Made by a program: the position numbers and the translations under genes | Assembly (NCBI GenBank): GCA_963575745.1 | Contig: CAUYUJ010005014.1 | Coordinates: 437,411 to 501,410 of the forward strand | From: Prorocentrum cordatum | Lineage: Eukaryota > Sar > Dinophyceae > Prorocentrales > Prorocentraceae | Length of the DNA stretch: 64,000 nucleotides | Direction: 5' to 3' | Part shown: positions 46,193 to 56,600 of the stretch, piece after piece | Numbering within the stretch: the first letter of the stretch is position 1 | Layout: each line of letters opens with the position of its first letter | The notes under the pieces: generated by a model | What the model saw: the letters and a program-made list of their open reading frames with translations, nothing else | Told to the model about the DNA's origin: nothing | The model's database searches: none

Positions 46193-46350
46193 GGCGTCGT
46201 CGCCGTCGCTGCCGCCGCGCCGGCCCTCCCCTGCACCCTCGGTGTGCGGCGTGGACCTCCTGCACAACACGTCGTCCAACTGGCTGGCCCTGGTGGACAC
46301 CTCCGGGCCCTGCCTGACGCTGCCCCCGTTCCTCTTCGAGCGGCTGAGGC
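46193..46350 (+). CDS. exon of a pepsin-like (A1) aspartyl protease
   Basis: One plus-strand frame reads VCGVDLLHNTSSNWLALVDT, then SGPCLTLPPFLFERLR. A hydrophobic run followed by VDT(S/G)(G/S), C-L-x-L-P and an F/Y-x-x-L helix is the second active-site region of A1 aspartyl proteases; the usual DTG or DSG is DTS here. D in VDT would be the second catalytic aspartate. Only this segment is present: the first DTG lobe and the C-terminal end are not in the window. A plausible exon runs from about 46193 (after GGGAGAG) to about 46349 (CTGAG, then GC, a donor type dinoflagellates allow). An N-glycosylation sequon (NTS) precedes the motif. It could be a live exon among large introns or a stranded fragment. 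Confidence 0.55.
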
Positions 46351-46409
46351 CTCCCCGCGGGTGGGCGGGTAGGCCTGCGGCGGGGCTGGGGCGATGACAC
46401 ATCCGTTCC

Positions 46410-46451
46410 AGAGCGTTCCGGAACGCTCTCAGAGCGTTCCGGAGCGCTCTG
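46410..46451. repeat. two adjacent 20-22-bp palindromes
   Basis: AGAGCGTTCCGGAACGCTCT (46410-46429) is a perfect palindrome. The next 22 bases (46430-46451, CAGAGCGTTCCGGAGCGCTCTG with one mismatched pair) repeat it. They lie about 60 bp after the protease exon. Function unknown. Confidence 0.85.
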
Positions 46452-46916
46452 AGATGGCCGCGGCGCCCGAGAGATCCTCCAGAACCGCCGGATCTCAGAG
46501 ATTTTTGGCATCGTTTTCGTATTCATTGTTTTGCTGATCGGCGCGGGCCCTCGCACCCCCCCCCCATGGAGTAGATCTTGGCTGTTTTTGGCTCCTGTTT
46601 CGAGCAGGTGGAGTCTCCCCCACAGGACGCATTGTTGCAAACAGTCGCGCTGAGCACAGGTCCAGAGCCAGAACCCCCCTCCCACCCCCCTCCGCCCAAT
46701 GTCGAAACGCCGAATCAGAAAATGCTCACCTTGATTTATTTAGCCTCACCCGATCTTGTCTTCGTCCTGGCCTCATCGTAAGGCCAGGAACCGATGAAGG
46801 AGAGAGTCCATGCCCATCGCTCGCCGAGAGCAGGAGTGTACTCGGGGAGTCCCAGAGTATCGGACTACCGTGGGCGCCTTCCCCTTTGAGGAGCCCGATG
46901 ATCCAGGTCTCCCAGA

Positions 46917-47077
46917 TGGGGTCCGAGTGGATGTGGTCGCAGGATCGCGCCGCATCGATATACGGCGCGATGTGGAGCCCGATTTTCTCCACCCCGGCGT
47001 CGCCGATGCATCGCCAATGCATCGTCGATGCATTTTTGATGCGGCGCGATCCTCCGATCCATCCACTCGGAGCCGAT
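46917..47077. mobile_element. 161-bp fold-back element with ~40-bp TIRs
   Basis: GGATCGCGCCGCATC (46942-46956) pairs perfectly with 47038-47052. Pairing continues outward imperfectly (CCGAGTGGAT against ATCCACTCGG) to arms of about 40 bp. The loop contains three GATGCATCG-like palindromes. A related half copy is at 11466-11548. Confidence 0.7.
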
Positions 47078-47079
47078 TT

Positions 47080-47620
47080 TGAAGGCCTCCAAATGATTCA
47101 AGTGGTTTACGCAATTCTGCCGACCCCCAGAAGGAGTGAGAGCCGGCCACGATCTCTGTCAGGGGCGTGTCGGAATGCTCGTGGGGGCATGCGGGGTGGT
47201 TCGTTGAGGCCTCTTGAGCCTCTGGTGTGCGTGTTCGGGGTTCTCGAGGCGTGCTCGAAACCGCGAATGAGGGCGACGTGGAGATATGAGAGAGCAAGGA
47301 GAAGGAGAAGGAAGGAGGAGCAGGAGAAGGAGAACGGGAGGGGCAGGAAGAGGTTGATGTTCTTTTTCCCCAAAAAACTCAAAGTTGGCACGCGCGGGGG
47401 AGACTGCGGTCGAGGTGCAATTCATCAGACCCACCGCCAACTTTGAACATTGGGGGGAGGGGGAAGCGTTGACAGATGAATGTGGCATGAGTGTTCGCTA
47501 TTGTTTCCTAGGCCTGGAAGGAAGGAGGAAGGGGAGGGGGGAAGAGGAAGTGGAGAAGCGAAGAGAAGCAGGGACGAAAGGGGAGGGAGGGGGGAGGCAG
47601 TCGGCCCCGCGGCAGGGATG
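47080..47620. other. no gene recognised
   Basis: A purine patch at 47285-47350 and GGA-rich sequence near 47520-47600. No supported coding frame. Confidence 0.4.
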
Positions 47621-47835
47621 AGGCAGGCAGGCAGGCAGGCCAGGCAGGCCAGGCAGGCCAGGCGGGCCAGACAGGCAGGGAGAGTGAGAGGAGGAGGAGG
47701 AAGGAGGAGGAGGAGGAGGAGGAGGAGGAGGAGGAAGAGATGGAGGAGGAGGAGGAGGAAGAGATGGAGGAGGAGGAGGAGGAGGAGGAGGAGGAGGAGG
47801 AGGAGGAGGAGGAGGAGATGGAGGAGGCAGGAAGG
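47621..47835. repeat. (CAGG)n and (GGA)n tracts
   Basis: GGCAGGCAGGCCAGGCAGGC repeats at 47621-47675 and GGA with ATGGAG interruptions at 47690-47830. Confidence 0.95.
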
Positions 47836-48138
47836 GCGGAGGGGGAAAAGTGCCAAGGGCCGCCAGGGCGCAGCTGTCCATCAGCTGCCCCTTCGAGCCC
47901 GGGGCGCCCGCGCACGGGCAGCTCTGCAGCCCGCAGCGCGGCCCCGAGGGAGCGCCCCGCCCCGCCCGCGGCGGTCGGGCACGGCGGGCCCGCACCGCCT
48001 CGCAGCGTCAGCGACGGTGACGGCGACGGCGCACTTCGGTGCTCGGGGACCGGCTGGGGGTCTCCGAGGTGGCCCGGCACCAGCTCCGGCCAGCAGGAGT
48101 CGAAGAAGAGAACACGGCGCAAGCAGAAACTTTTTGGC

Positions 48139-48222
48139 GGTCCGCGCGGACCTCTTGGATCGGCGCCGGGACCCCCTGGCGCGCTCCGCGCGCCGGGGAG
48201 GGGGGTCCAGCGCAGATCCAAG
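48139..48222. repeat. nested palindrome and hairpin
   Basis: GGTCCGCGCGGACC (48139-48152) is a perfect palindrome. Next to it, CTTGGATCGGCGCCGGGACC (from 48154) pairs imperfectly with 48200-48222 around an inner GGCGCGC...GCGCGCC stem. The 3' flank (GCGCCGAAAATTCATGTTTA) resembles 51505-51575. Confidence 0.75.
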
Positions 48223-49057
48223 AAATCTGCGCGGAGCGCCGAAAATTCATGTTTATGCAGTTTGTTCGTCTTCCCAGGGGCGGGTTCGAGGCCTAGCTGC
48301 CCTGAGACGCCCGATTTGAAACGCAGCCCGTGCTGTGTTCAAAGCGTCCGTGTCAGTGCGTTGCGTGTTGGCTCAGCGCATTGGCCCACGTCTTGGCGAA
48401 CGTATCGCCTCAGAGCTACGTGTTCAGTCTACGCGTCGCCGTATCAATACGCTACGTGTTGCGTGTTGCGTATCTGGGCAGCGAAGGTTCGCGGTTCTGG
48501 GTTCGAACAGGTCTTTCGCCTCCTGGCGCCGTTTTCGGGGCCCCGGGACCGTTCAAAACGAATCGGAGCGAAAATTTGCACCAGGAGGACCACTGGAGGG
48601 TTTGTGGACCGATGTTGTGCGGATTCGCCCTTCTCCCCCCGTCTCTACCAATTTCTCCCAGGGCACATCCAGCCGAGACCCTGTGGCCGCCTCCAACTCG
48701 AAGCCAGCAGGGGTGCACGGCGTGTAGCACGACATGGGGAGGCGGCCGCAGTACGGGCCGGCATGAGCTGCCGAGGCTCGAGCGCACCCGGCGAGTCCAC
48801 CGATCCCTCCGGTCGGCAGTCGGCGCTGGCCATCGCCCAGCGGCGAGTCTGCACCCTCGCATCGCAGGCTTCGGCAGGGGCGCTGGCTCGGAGGGGAGGT
48901 CCCCCCCCGACTTGTGCTGTTCCCATCGCACTTCAGGACCACATCCCAGAAATGATATCAGCCAGCGTTGACTCCAAATGGATAGGAGGACGAGGGGAGG
49001 ATGGGAGGAGGACGAAAGGAGGACGGGAGCAGGACGGGAGGAAAAGGGGGGGAGCAA
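48223..49057. other. GC-rich stretch without recognised gene
   Basis: Overlapping open frames on both strands; none shows a domain. TACGTGTTGCGT and ACGTGTT motifs recur at 48415-48470. Confidence 0.35.
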
Positions 49058-49206
49058 AATCAAGCAAGCGCAAGCAAGCAAGCGGAAGCAAGCAAACGCA
49101 AGCGAGCAACAACAAGCAAGCAAGAGTCAGCGATCAAGTGCAAGCAAGCGAGGGCAAGTAAGAGCAAGCAAGCGAGAGCAAGCACGCAAGAGCAAGCAAG
49201 CAAGTG
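49058..49206. repeat. (CAAG)n / AGCAAGCG minisatellite
   Basis: AAGCAAGCGCAAGCAAGC-type repeats, with a Lys/Gln/Ala/Ser open frame as a by-product. Confidence 0.9.
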
Positions 49207-49558
49207 CCATTGGAAAAAAAGGGGGGGCATTGGAATAAGGGGGGGGTGCTAAAGACCATTTACTTATGATGAGCTAGGACTCCTACAGGGCAAGCCTATT
49301 TGCAGAATTTCGAGAACCCAAAAAAGTATCGAAACAGTGTCAAACGAGTATCGCCTCTCAGGCCCGACAGGTGAAAACCTCCAGTTTCGCTACTCTCTTG
49401 GTGCTCGAAATTCTTTCTGGCGATCAAGGCTAAAGTAGGTTGAAACATCGTAGCCCCCGACGACCCTTGGTCGAAGCGAGGACCATGTGGGACTTGGGGC
49501 GAGGCTCTGTTCTGCAGGCCTTTCCTTAGATCCAGGTCGGGGAACCTATTCTCACCGT
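49207..49558. other. no gene recognised
   Basis: Unique sequence without a coding frame longer than about 60 codons. Confidence 0.4.
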
Positions 49559-49696
49559 GCGCGTTCCACTACTCGCAAAGTACCTACTCGCAAACGTCCG
49601 AAACAAACATGTCTTCGTCTACGTAAAGGATCGTGAATCCCTCGTGGCGGATCCAGGCTATTTGCGATTAGCTACTGTGCGAGTAGTGTAACGCGC
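49559..49696. mobile_element. 138-bp fold-back element with ~37-bp TIRs
   Basis: GCGCGTTCCACTACTCGCA (49559-49577) pairs with 49678-49696 with one mismatch. Pairing continues inward (AGTA.CTA.TCGCAAA) to arms of about 37 bp with roughly four mismatches. The interior (about 65 bp) is not repetitive. No clear target-site duplication is visible. Confidence 0.75.
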
Positions 49697-49864
49697 TTGC
49701 CTATATTCGCGACCGAGGCGTGGCCAGAAAAGCCGTTTCGTCCCTACTCAACGTTTCTTTATAGCAGCACGACGGCTATACCCCTGCAAGCCCCTCGCCG
49801 CCACAGCTGGATTTTTCTCGAAGTGCTGGTCCGAGTACTCTTTTGGAGAGGTCCTCCAGAGTCC

Positions 49865-50040
49865 ATCTCGATACGATGGGTTTGATTCGATATCGATTCC
49901 GGCCAGCCCAATCCGATTCGAGTCCAGTATGCCGACGATCGGACGTGGCCCGACGTTCGCATGGCGTTGTTGTGCATATTATCGCAACCGTTCCAATTCG
50001 CCTCCGACTCCGTGCCAATTTGGTGCGATTGGAGGCCCGA
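49865..50040 (+). repeat. CGATTCGAT-rich dispersed repeat, copy 3
   Basis: Shares TTCGATA.CGATTCCGGCCAG, GACGTGGCCCGACGTTCGC and ATGGCGTTGTTGTGCAT with 32030-32160 and 32535-32715. Confidence 0.7.
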
Positions 50041-50187
50041 CGGCGCGAAGAGACGGCGCGGAGGCCGAGAGAAAGGCCAGCAGGGTTTGTTGGCGCAGGG
50101 TTGTGCGCCGTGGCCGCCGCCGGCGGGTCCCGGGATGGGCAAGGTCAGGGGCAATGTTGAGGTGACCCTTCGCCAGAATCGCCGTTG

Positions 50188-50262
50188 GTGTGGGCCCCAC
50201 GGGCCCCCCGATGTCGCCGAGCGCGATGCGGCCGCAGCGGCTTGCGCGCTCGAGGCTGTTTT
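50188..50262 (+). mobile_element. partial copy of the 42.9-kb MITE-like family
   Basis: GGTGTGGGCCCC, then TCGCCGAGCGCGATGCGGCC and GCTTGCGCGCTCGAGG align with 13509-13575. The terminal inverted repeats are not intact. Confidence 0.45.
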
Positions 50263-50721
50263 TTTGCATTCGATGAACCCGTGCTGTGGGGACGCGCATC
50301 AAGAAGCCGAATGCTTTTTCGTTAGGGTGCACTGGGTTTCTTCGCTCCGCGCGCTGCGCGGTGGCTCCCAGCCGCCGTTGAAGGAGCTGCTGCGTTCTCG
50401 CGCTTGCGGGTTTTCAGAGCGGCTAGGTTTCTTGCGAGGGTTTCGTGCGGCCGCGTCCGCCCTGCAGCTTCCGTCCGTTAATCGGGGAGTCGCCCCCCCC
50501 CCCCCTGCCCGAAAGTTGTACCGAACGTGCGCGGGGGGGCCCACAGGCATGGCGCGGTGCTCACCGGCATGCTGTGGTGCTGACGGGCATGCTTTGGTGC
50601 TCAGAAGCATAGTGTGGCGCTCGCAGGCCCGCCCCCCCCCCCCTCCCCCGTAACAGACGTCACGGGGGGGAAAGAACTATCCCGGCAAAGGCCCAACCAC
50701 ATGCAGCAAGGGCTCCCTCGA

Positions 50722-50866
50722 GGGCGCGAAGTTATTCGCGCTTCGCGCTTCGCGGTCCTCGTTCCTTCTCCTCCTCCTCCTCGTCCTCCTATTCTCCCTT
50801 TGGGAGGGCGGCGCGAGAGCGCGAAGTTATTCGCGCTTCGCGCTTCGCGCAGCGCGAAGCGCGAAG
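50722..50866. repeat. GCGCGAAG palindromic repeats
   Basis: GGCGCGAAGTTATTCGCGC, then TTCGCGCTTCGCG, occurs twice (about 50724-50755 and 50816-50850). The second copy extends into a perfect 31-bp palindrome: CTTCGCGCTTCGCGC, A, then its complement (50836-50866). Confidence 0.9.
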
Positions 50867-50924
50867 TTGGGAGCCCTAGAGCAGTTGTGGTTACCGCAGT
50901 TCTGAGAATCGTCTTCGGTGGAGC

Positions 50925-51385
50925 TCCCCGTCGGGCCACGAAACATGTGAGCGGTGTGCAGAAATGGGTGGGGAACCGCCTGCCGGGACGGCCACCGAGG
51001 CCTCAGGTGGAGCTGCCTATGGGGCGACGAAACGTGTAAGGGGTGTGCCGACATGGGCGGGGAGCCGCATGCGAGTCCAGCCACGGAGGCATGAGGTGAA
51101 GCTCCCCATGGGGCCACGGAACGTGTGAGGGGTGCGCCGTAATGGTCGCACGGAGGGGCGGGGAGCCGCATGCGAGTCCAGCCATTGGGGCATGAGGTGG
51201 AGCGCCATATGGGGCAACGAAACGTGTGAGAACTGCGCCGAAATGGTCGCACGGAGGGGCGGGGAGCCGCATGCGAGGCCAGCAATTGGGGCATGAGGTG
51301 GAGCGCCATATGGGGCCACGAAACGTGTAAGGGGTGTGCCGACATGGTCGTGCGGAGGGGCGGGGAGCCGCATGCGGTCCCCCTA
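50925..51385. repeat. 90-101-bp tandem satellite, locus 2
   Basis: Same family as 4410-5010. Marker positions 50978, 51068, 51168, 51269 and 51370 give spacings of 90, 100, 101 and 101. The longer units carry an extra ~11-bp GTCGCACGGAGG-type insertion absent from locus 1. Confidence 0.9.
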
Positions 51386-51929
51386 AGCCGCTCCCCCCCC
51401 CCTCGCTCCCCCTTCACAGGGGGGCCACGTTGGACAGAGCGGGGTGAACAGTTTCGGCTTTTCTGAGAATCGAGGAAGACGAGTCCACATACGAATAAGC
51501 TCCAGGGGGTCCGCGCGGATTTTCTGCGATCGTTTGTGGGACTCTCGAAAGTTTATGTTGTATTGCTTGTTTGGTCTTGAACCACTCTTGTATACCCCCA
51601 CCCGCTCACCACCCCTGTTCACCGAGCTCACCTGTTCTGCAAGTGACCACCGCCCCAGCGGGATTCTGGGCTCTGTGCCAGAGGATTCCCTACCCAACGC
51701 TCCACGATCAGAGCATTCGTCGATCAGATAACGCTCTACGCTCCCAATCCAACGCTTTCGCACTGAGCTCGTCGATCTGGTAACGCCTTCACTGCCGCTG
51801 CCGACCTCGGATGGGGCGGCGAACGCCGTTCGGGCGGGTGCGACGATTCAGGAGGGTCGTTTTCTCGAGCCCGCGCGCCCGCGCTCACGGACGAGTTCCT
51901 GCTGCCATCCTCCGGGATCCGTATCCGTC
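51386..51929. other. no gene recognised
   Basis: 51505-51575 resembles the flank of the hairpin at 48.2 kb (GGGGGTCCGCGCGGAT, then CGAAAGTTTATGTTGTATT). No coding region is supported. Confidence 0.4.
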
Positions 51930-52830
51930 CCCGGGAGGTCTGGACCGAACGGATACCGACTCCCGCTCCGACCAGCACACCGACCCCCACATCGACCAGC
52001 TCACCGACCACGCCCCCGGGAGGTCTGGACCAAACGGTTACCGACCCCCGCTCCGACCAGCACACCGACTCCCGCATCGACCAACTCACCGACCACGCCC
52101 CTGGGAGGTCTGGACCAAACGGTTACCGACCCCCGCTCCGACCAGCACACCGACTCCCAGCACCGACCACGCCCCCGGGAGGTCTGGACCAAACGCTCCC
52201 GCACCGACCACGCCCCCGGGAGGTCTGGACCAAACGGTTACCGACTCCCGCTCCGACCAGCACACCGACTCCCGCATCGGCCAGCTCACCGACCACGCCC
52301 CCGGGAGGTCTGGACCAAACGACTCCCGCTCCGACCAGCACACCGACTCGATCGACCAGCTCACCGACCACGCCCCCGGGAGGTCTGGACCAAACGGTTA
52401 CCGACTCCCGCTCCGACCAGCACACCGACTCCCGCATCGACCAGCTCACCGACCACGCCCCCGGGAGGTCTGGACCAAACGGTTACCGGCTCCCGCTCCG
52501 ACCAGCACACCGACTCCCGCATCGACCAGCTCACCGACCACGCCCCCGGGAGGTCTGGACCAAACGGTTACCGACTCCCGCTCCGACCAGCACACCGACT
52601 CCCGCATCGACCAGCTCACCGACCACGCCCCCGGGAGGTCTGGACCAAACGGTTACCGCCTCCCGCTCCGACCAGCACACCGACTCCCGCATCGACCAGC
52701 TCACCGACCACGCCCCCGGGAGGTCTGGACCAAACGGTTACCGACTCCCGCTCCGACCAGCACACCGATCCCGCATCGACCAGCTCACCGACCACGCCCC
52801 CGGGAGGTCTGGACCAAGCGGCTGCCGACT
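51930..52830. repeat. 85-bp tandem array
   Basis: Eleven or so units (CCCCGGGAGGTCTGGACC, AAACGGTTACCGACTCCCGC, TCCGACCAGCACACCGACTC, CGCATCGACCAGCTCACCG). The CCGGG marker falls at 51931, 52016, 52101, 52175, 52216, 52301, 52376, 52461, 52546, 52631, 52716 and 52800, so most spacings are exactly 85 with deletion variants of 74, 75 and 41. Because 85 is not a multiple of three, the frame cycles through all three phases. All phases are open, which argues against a protein. Confidence 0.95.
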
Positions 52831-53638
52831 TGTTGGTGCAAGCCCGGGGCCATTGTACAAATTTTGGCTGCACCGGCCTATCCGTGGATTTAGGCCGTAC
52901 TCGCCGCCGAAGAAGACAGGAAGAGAGGGGAAGGAGGACGAGGGGGACTGGCAGCGGTGGCAATCGACGAAATGGAAACAAAAGAAGCGACTCCCGCTCC
53001 GACCAGGACAGCCACCGGCATACTTCTCTCCACCAGCGCTTCAGGCAACAGCATCATCACTCCGACTCCAGCTCCTTGGCTGGCTCCGATTCCGCCTCCG
53101 TTTCACCTGGCGCATGCGCCGAAGCCGCCACCAACCCCGGCGCCAACGCCGGTTCCGACTCCAGCTCCTCCAATTCCGTCTCCAACCCCAGCTCTGGCGC
53201 CAGTGCGGCGCGGCGAAGCAGAATTCAATGCAAAGCCCGGGTGCGGGATGTTGCGCAGTTGGATTCCTGGGCGTTCCGGTACAGCGGTACCCGTCCCCAG
53301 GCACCCCTCGGCCTCCACCCACCCCGGGGTCGGCTACCAGCACACGTGCTACGTCTACTTCTACTCCCACCTGTTCTTCTACCTACTACTTGTGAGTGCC
53401 CGCGCCGCTTTTTCATTCCTTTCCTTCCCTTCCCCCCCTCTCCGCCGCTGCTGCCGTCGTCTCCTCTCCCTGGCGGCGCCCGCGCGCGGCGCCTTCGGCC
53501 CGAGCTAAGGTTCAGGCGAAGGTCCGTGGCCCGCGCCGCTGACGCAGACCATAGGTCTGGGAGCACGCCGTAGGTTTGCTGGGCGCCCGGACTCGGCGGA
53601 GTCGGTTGGCGATGACCCGCAAGGCTTTGCTCAGTTTT
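52831..53638. other. Pro/Thr/Ser-coding GC-rich stretch, no gene called
   Basis: TCCGACTCCAGCTCC-type repeats (52985-53215) give Pro/Ala/Thr open frames. A consensus-like donor TTGTGAGT lies at 53389-53396, but no matching exon can be justified. This is host DNA flanking the 3' end of the LINE. Confidence 0.4.
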
Positions 53639-56600
53639 CCTCCTCCTCCTCCTCCTCCTCCTGCTGCTGCGCTCGCGCTCCGTGGGCAGGCTGCCCGTAG
53701 TGTCTTGTCGCGGCCGCACTGGCGCGGCCGCGCCCGGCCGCGGCCGACGGCGCCGACGACGCCGCCGCGGCCAAACAGCCCCCTGCCGCGCGGGTGGACC
53801 CATGGGGGGGGTCCAGGGGCGCGACAGGGGGCTGGCACACCGTCACAGCCCCCCTCGGAGGCATTGGGCCCATGGGGGGGGCCCCGCCGCTCCTCCGAGG
53901 GGGGCTGACCACGCCCGATGTCCGACTCAGACGGTCGGTCGGACCACCTTCTCCAAGGCCGACTGCAGGCCGTCCGCGTGGCAGGCCGTGACGTCCAAGC
54001 CGAGCACGTCGCACTTGATCATCTCTGCCCTCCCATGCGTCAGCCAGTCGTATTGATAGCGTCTCACTCGCGTCTCCAGGCCATTGGATCTGAACCTGAG
54101 GAGGGCCTGGCTGGAAGTCGCTTCCATGCCAACACCATTCATTGAAGCTGGACTTGATACTGAGAGGCGTGCCAGACAACTTGCAAGCCATAATTAATAA
54201 TGTCAAAAACCTTCGTGTCGTATTTGCAAAGTCCAGCTCGGACCGTCTCCTGCCATTGATTGCTGGAGAACCCCAATCCATACCTGTTGAAGTAATAGAC
54301 TCAACCTCACATATTATCGCAAAAATCCTGCCCATTGAGATATCACGAATCAGGTCACTATGTTGGCCCCGCATGATCAGGTCGTCCATCTTGAACTTTC
54401 GAATATCATGCCTAACTATTTCAAGACCATCAAGTTCATGCGCTGCCAACTCTGCCTCAAGTTCACAATAAGACTCCAATCCATCGGTAAAAACCAGCAC
54501 TGTTGATTCCGAACATCCATCGAAGATATACTGAGGAAGGGCAACTGCAGGAACCTGTTCAGCAGGAAGGTGTACTATTGGAGGTTCAACCTGATCCTGA
54601 TGCTGATGCCTGCCTCGGACGTAGTTGGGGCCTCTCACTGGCGGGGCCATCGCCTTCGATTCTGAATATCCCATATATCTTAACCGCGACGTCTCCAGTG
54701 CATCCTTGGCGTCCAGTTCTGCGACCAGGGATGCTGGTAGTGGTGGTATTGTCGCCCGCAGACAATCGAGGCACCCCGTGTCCCTGTACTTCAGGTGGTA
54801 GATTAGTCTTTTCCGCGTGTGAAAGTCCGAGTCACAAGCCCTGCAGTATCCTGTTTCCGCATAGTCACCAGCATTGGTAACCCCACTGTGTAGTCTTGTC
54901 CGATGTCCCTGCCACGCCCGCCGTGATGAAAACGTATCGCCACATTCATAACAGATATACCTCTCAACAGTGACCCCAACGTTCCCAGGGATAGCCTGAA
55001 ATGCCAAAAGGTGGCGCCGCCATACATATAGTTGATACTCGCCCTGCAAATGAATACGATGCCGTTGCCAAGCTTGATTGCAGATCGCGATGTACCTCTT
55101 ACTACCAGACCTAATGAAAGAAATCCATTGCTGCAGCGTGTCAATGTTGGTTGTGCGGTCGGGTACGGTCATGCGAAGCCATTCGAAATCCCTCTCCAGT
55201 AAGCCCATCCAAGTGCCTTGAAGGCCATCGATGTCGATTAGCATGCGCAGAGTGGCAGGCCCGTCGTGTATAACGCGAGCAATATACTTCAACCTACGAA
55301 TTCTGCGTATGTCAGATAAGCCAGGGCGCTGGGCAAAATAGAGCACCGCCTGGTCTGTGAAATGTTCGCCAGTCTCCGTGGTATGCACCATACCCGTGGC
55401 CGACCGCATCGCTTTGATATATGCTGCATTGACCTTACCCTCGTTCACCACTCCGATGTCGTGCCATATCTCAACCTGTTGTAATAAGCGAGAGCAAGCC
55501 AGGGCCTCAACGTACCGCACCTTGGCCGCTGTCGAAATTGATCTTTTTGACAAAATACCTCGGCGAATCGGGCCCATTGCATGCTCATGCCGTTGTACCC
55601 GTCGCGCCATCTCTGGATTCCATGATGTATCGAACGATATGATAGACCCCATGTGTTTGTACTGCCTTTCAATGTAGAACTCGTACTTGTACTTATCGCT
55701 TTTAATGACCGTGGCATCCTCAGAGTATAGCGTGTGTCTAAGTTGTTCCCGTTGCGCACCACGTATTTGGACCACCACACCCGTTTTGCCTCTGCCATAG
55801 TTGGGTTCCATAAAATGCGAGATAAACGATTCGTGCATGGTGTCCATCGCTTGCCGAAGATGTTCCACGACCATGTCGTTGTCCAAGATAGCTGGGATCA
55901 TGACATCATCAACGAAAGTGATGTCCACCAACTTTGTGCAACGGTCATCGTGTTTGCGCACAAGTGGGACATCTTGATCAAGTGCAGAGCAATCAAAAAG
56001 CAAACCCAGTGAGTCCAGCTTCTCCACAGCAGTGTTAAGTGGCTTCGAGAAAACAATATTGAAAAAGTAGTCGGCCGTCGCGCATCCTGGCCTCGATCCT
56101 CTGGTCGGAACCCCGAGTTGTTTGTTGTCCGCGACCTCAAATACCGTGAGACGTTGCGACTCCGATGCGAGATGCCGTAGATGCGGGTCAACTTGTGCAG
56201 AATCCAGGAGCCCAGGTTGTGCAATGATCGCAGAAGCCAGCGGCACAAGACTGGCAGGGATATCACAGTCATCCAGGATCCTAAATGGCTCGTCTTCCAA
56301 ATACTGCATACCACATGCCATCTGCCGTATGATCCTGTGAAAAGCCGCCACCAGATCCAAGAAGAGGAAGGCCGCCGATTTCCCCATGCGTGCCGCAATG
56401 GCCGAGACTAACCTGACTTGATGCGCAGCCATTGTCGGAGAACGACGTGGACGGCCACCGAGTTGCGAATCACGCAGCATGAGGTCGATCGTAAAAGCCA
56501 GTTGTTGTCGGAGGAATCTATAATGGTGCTTGGCAAAGACGTTGCATATGGTAACCGCTCGGTACGCCTTGTTGGTCGATGGGTCACCACTAGCCTTGGA

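Noticed and set aside
51930-52830. CRISPR-like array
   Set aside because: Units are contiguous tandem repeats without unique spacers, and no cas genes are present. The 12-bp minisatellite at 36972-37440 was rejected for the same reason.
51811-52893. 360-codon open frame over the 85-bp array
   Set aside because: An 85-bp period rotates through all three frames. No single frame is conserved, so the repeat is not selected as protein.
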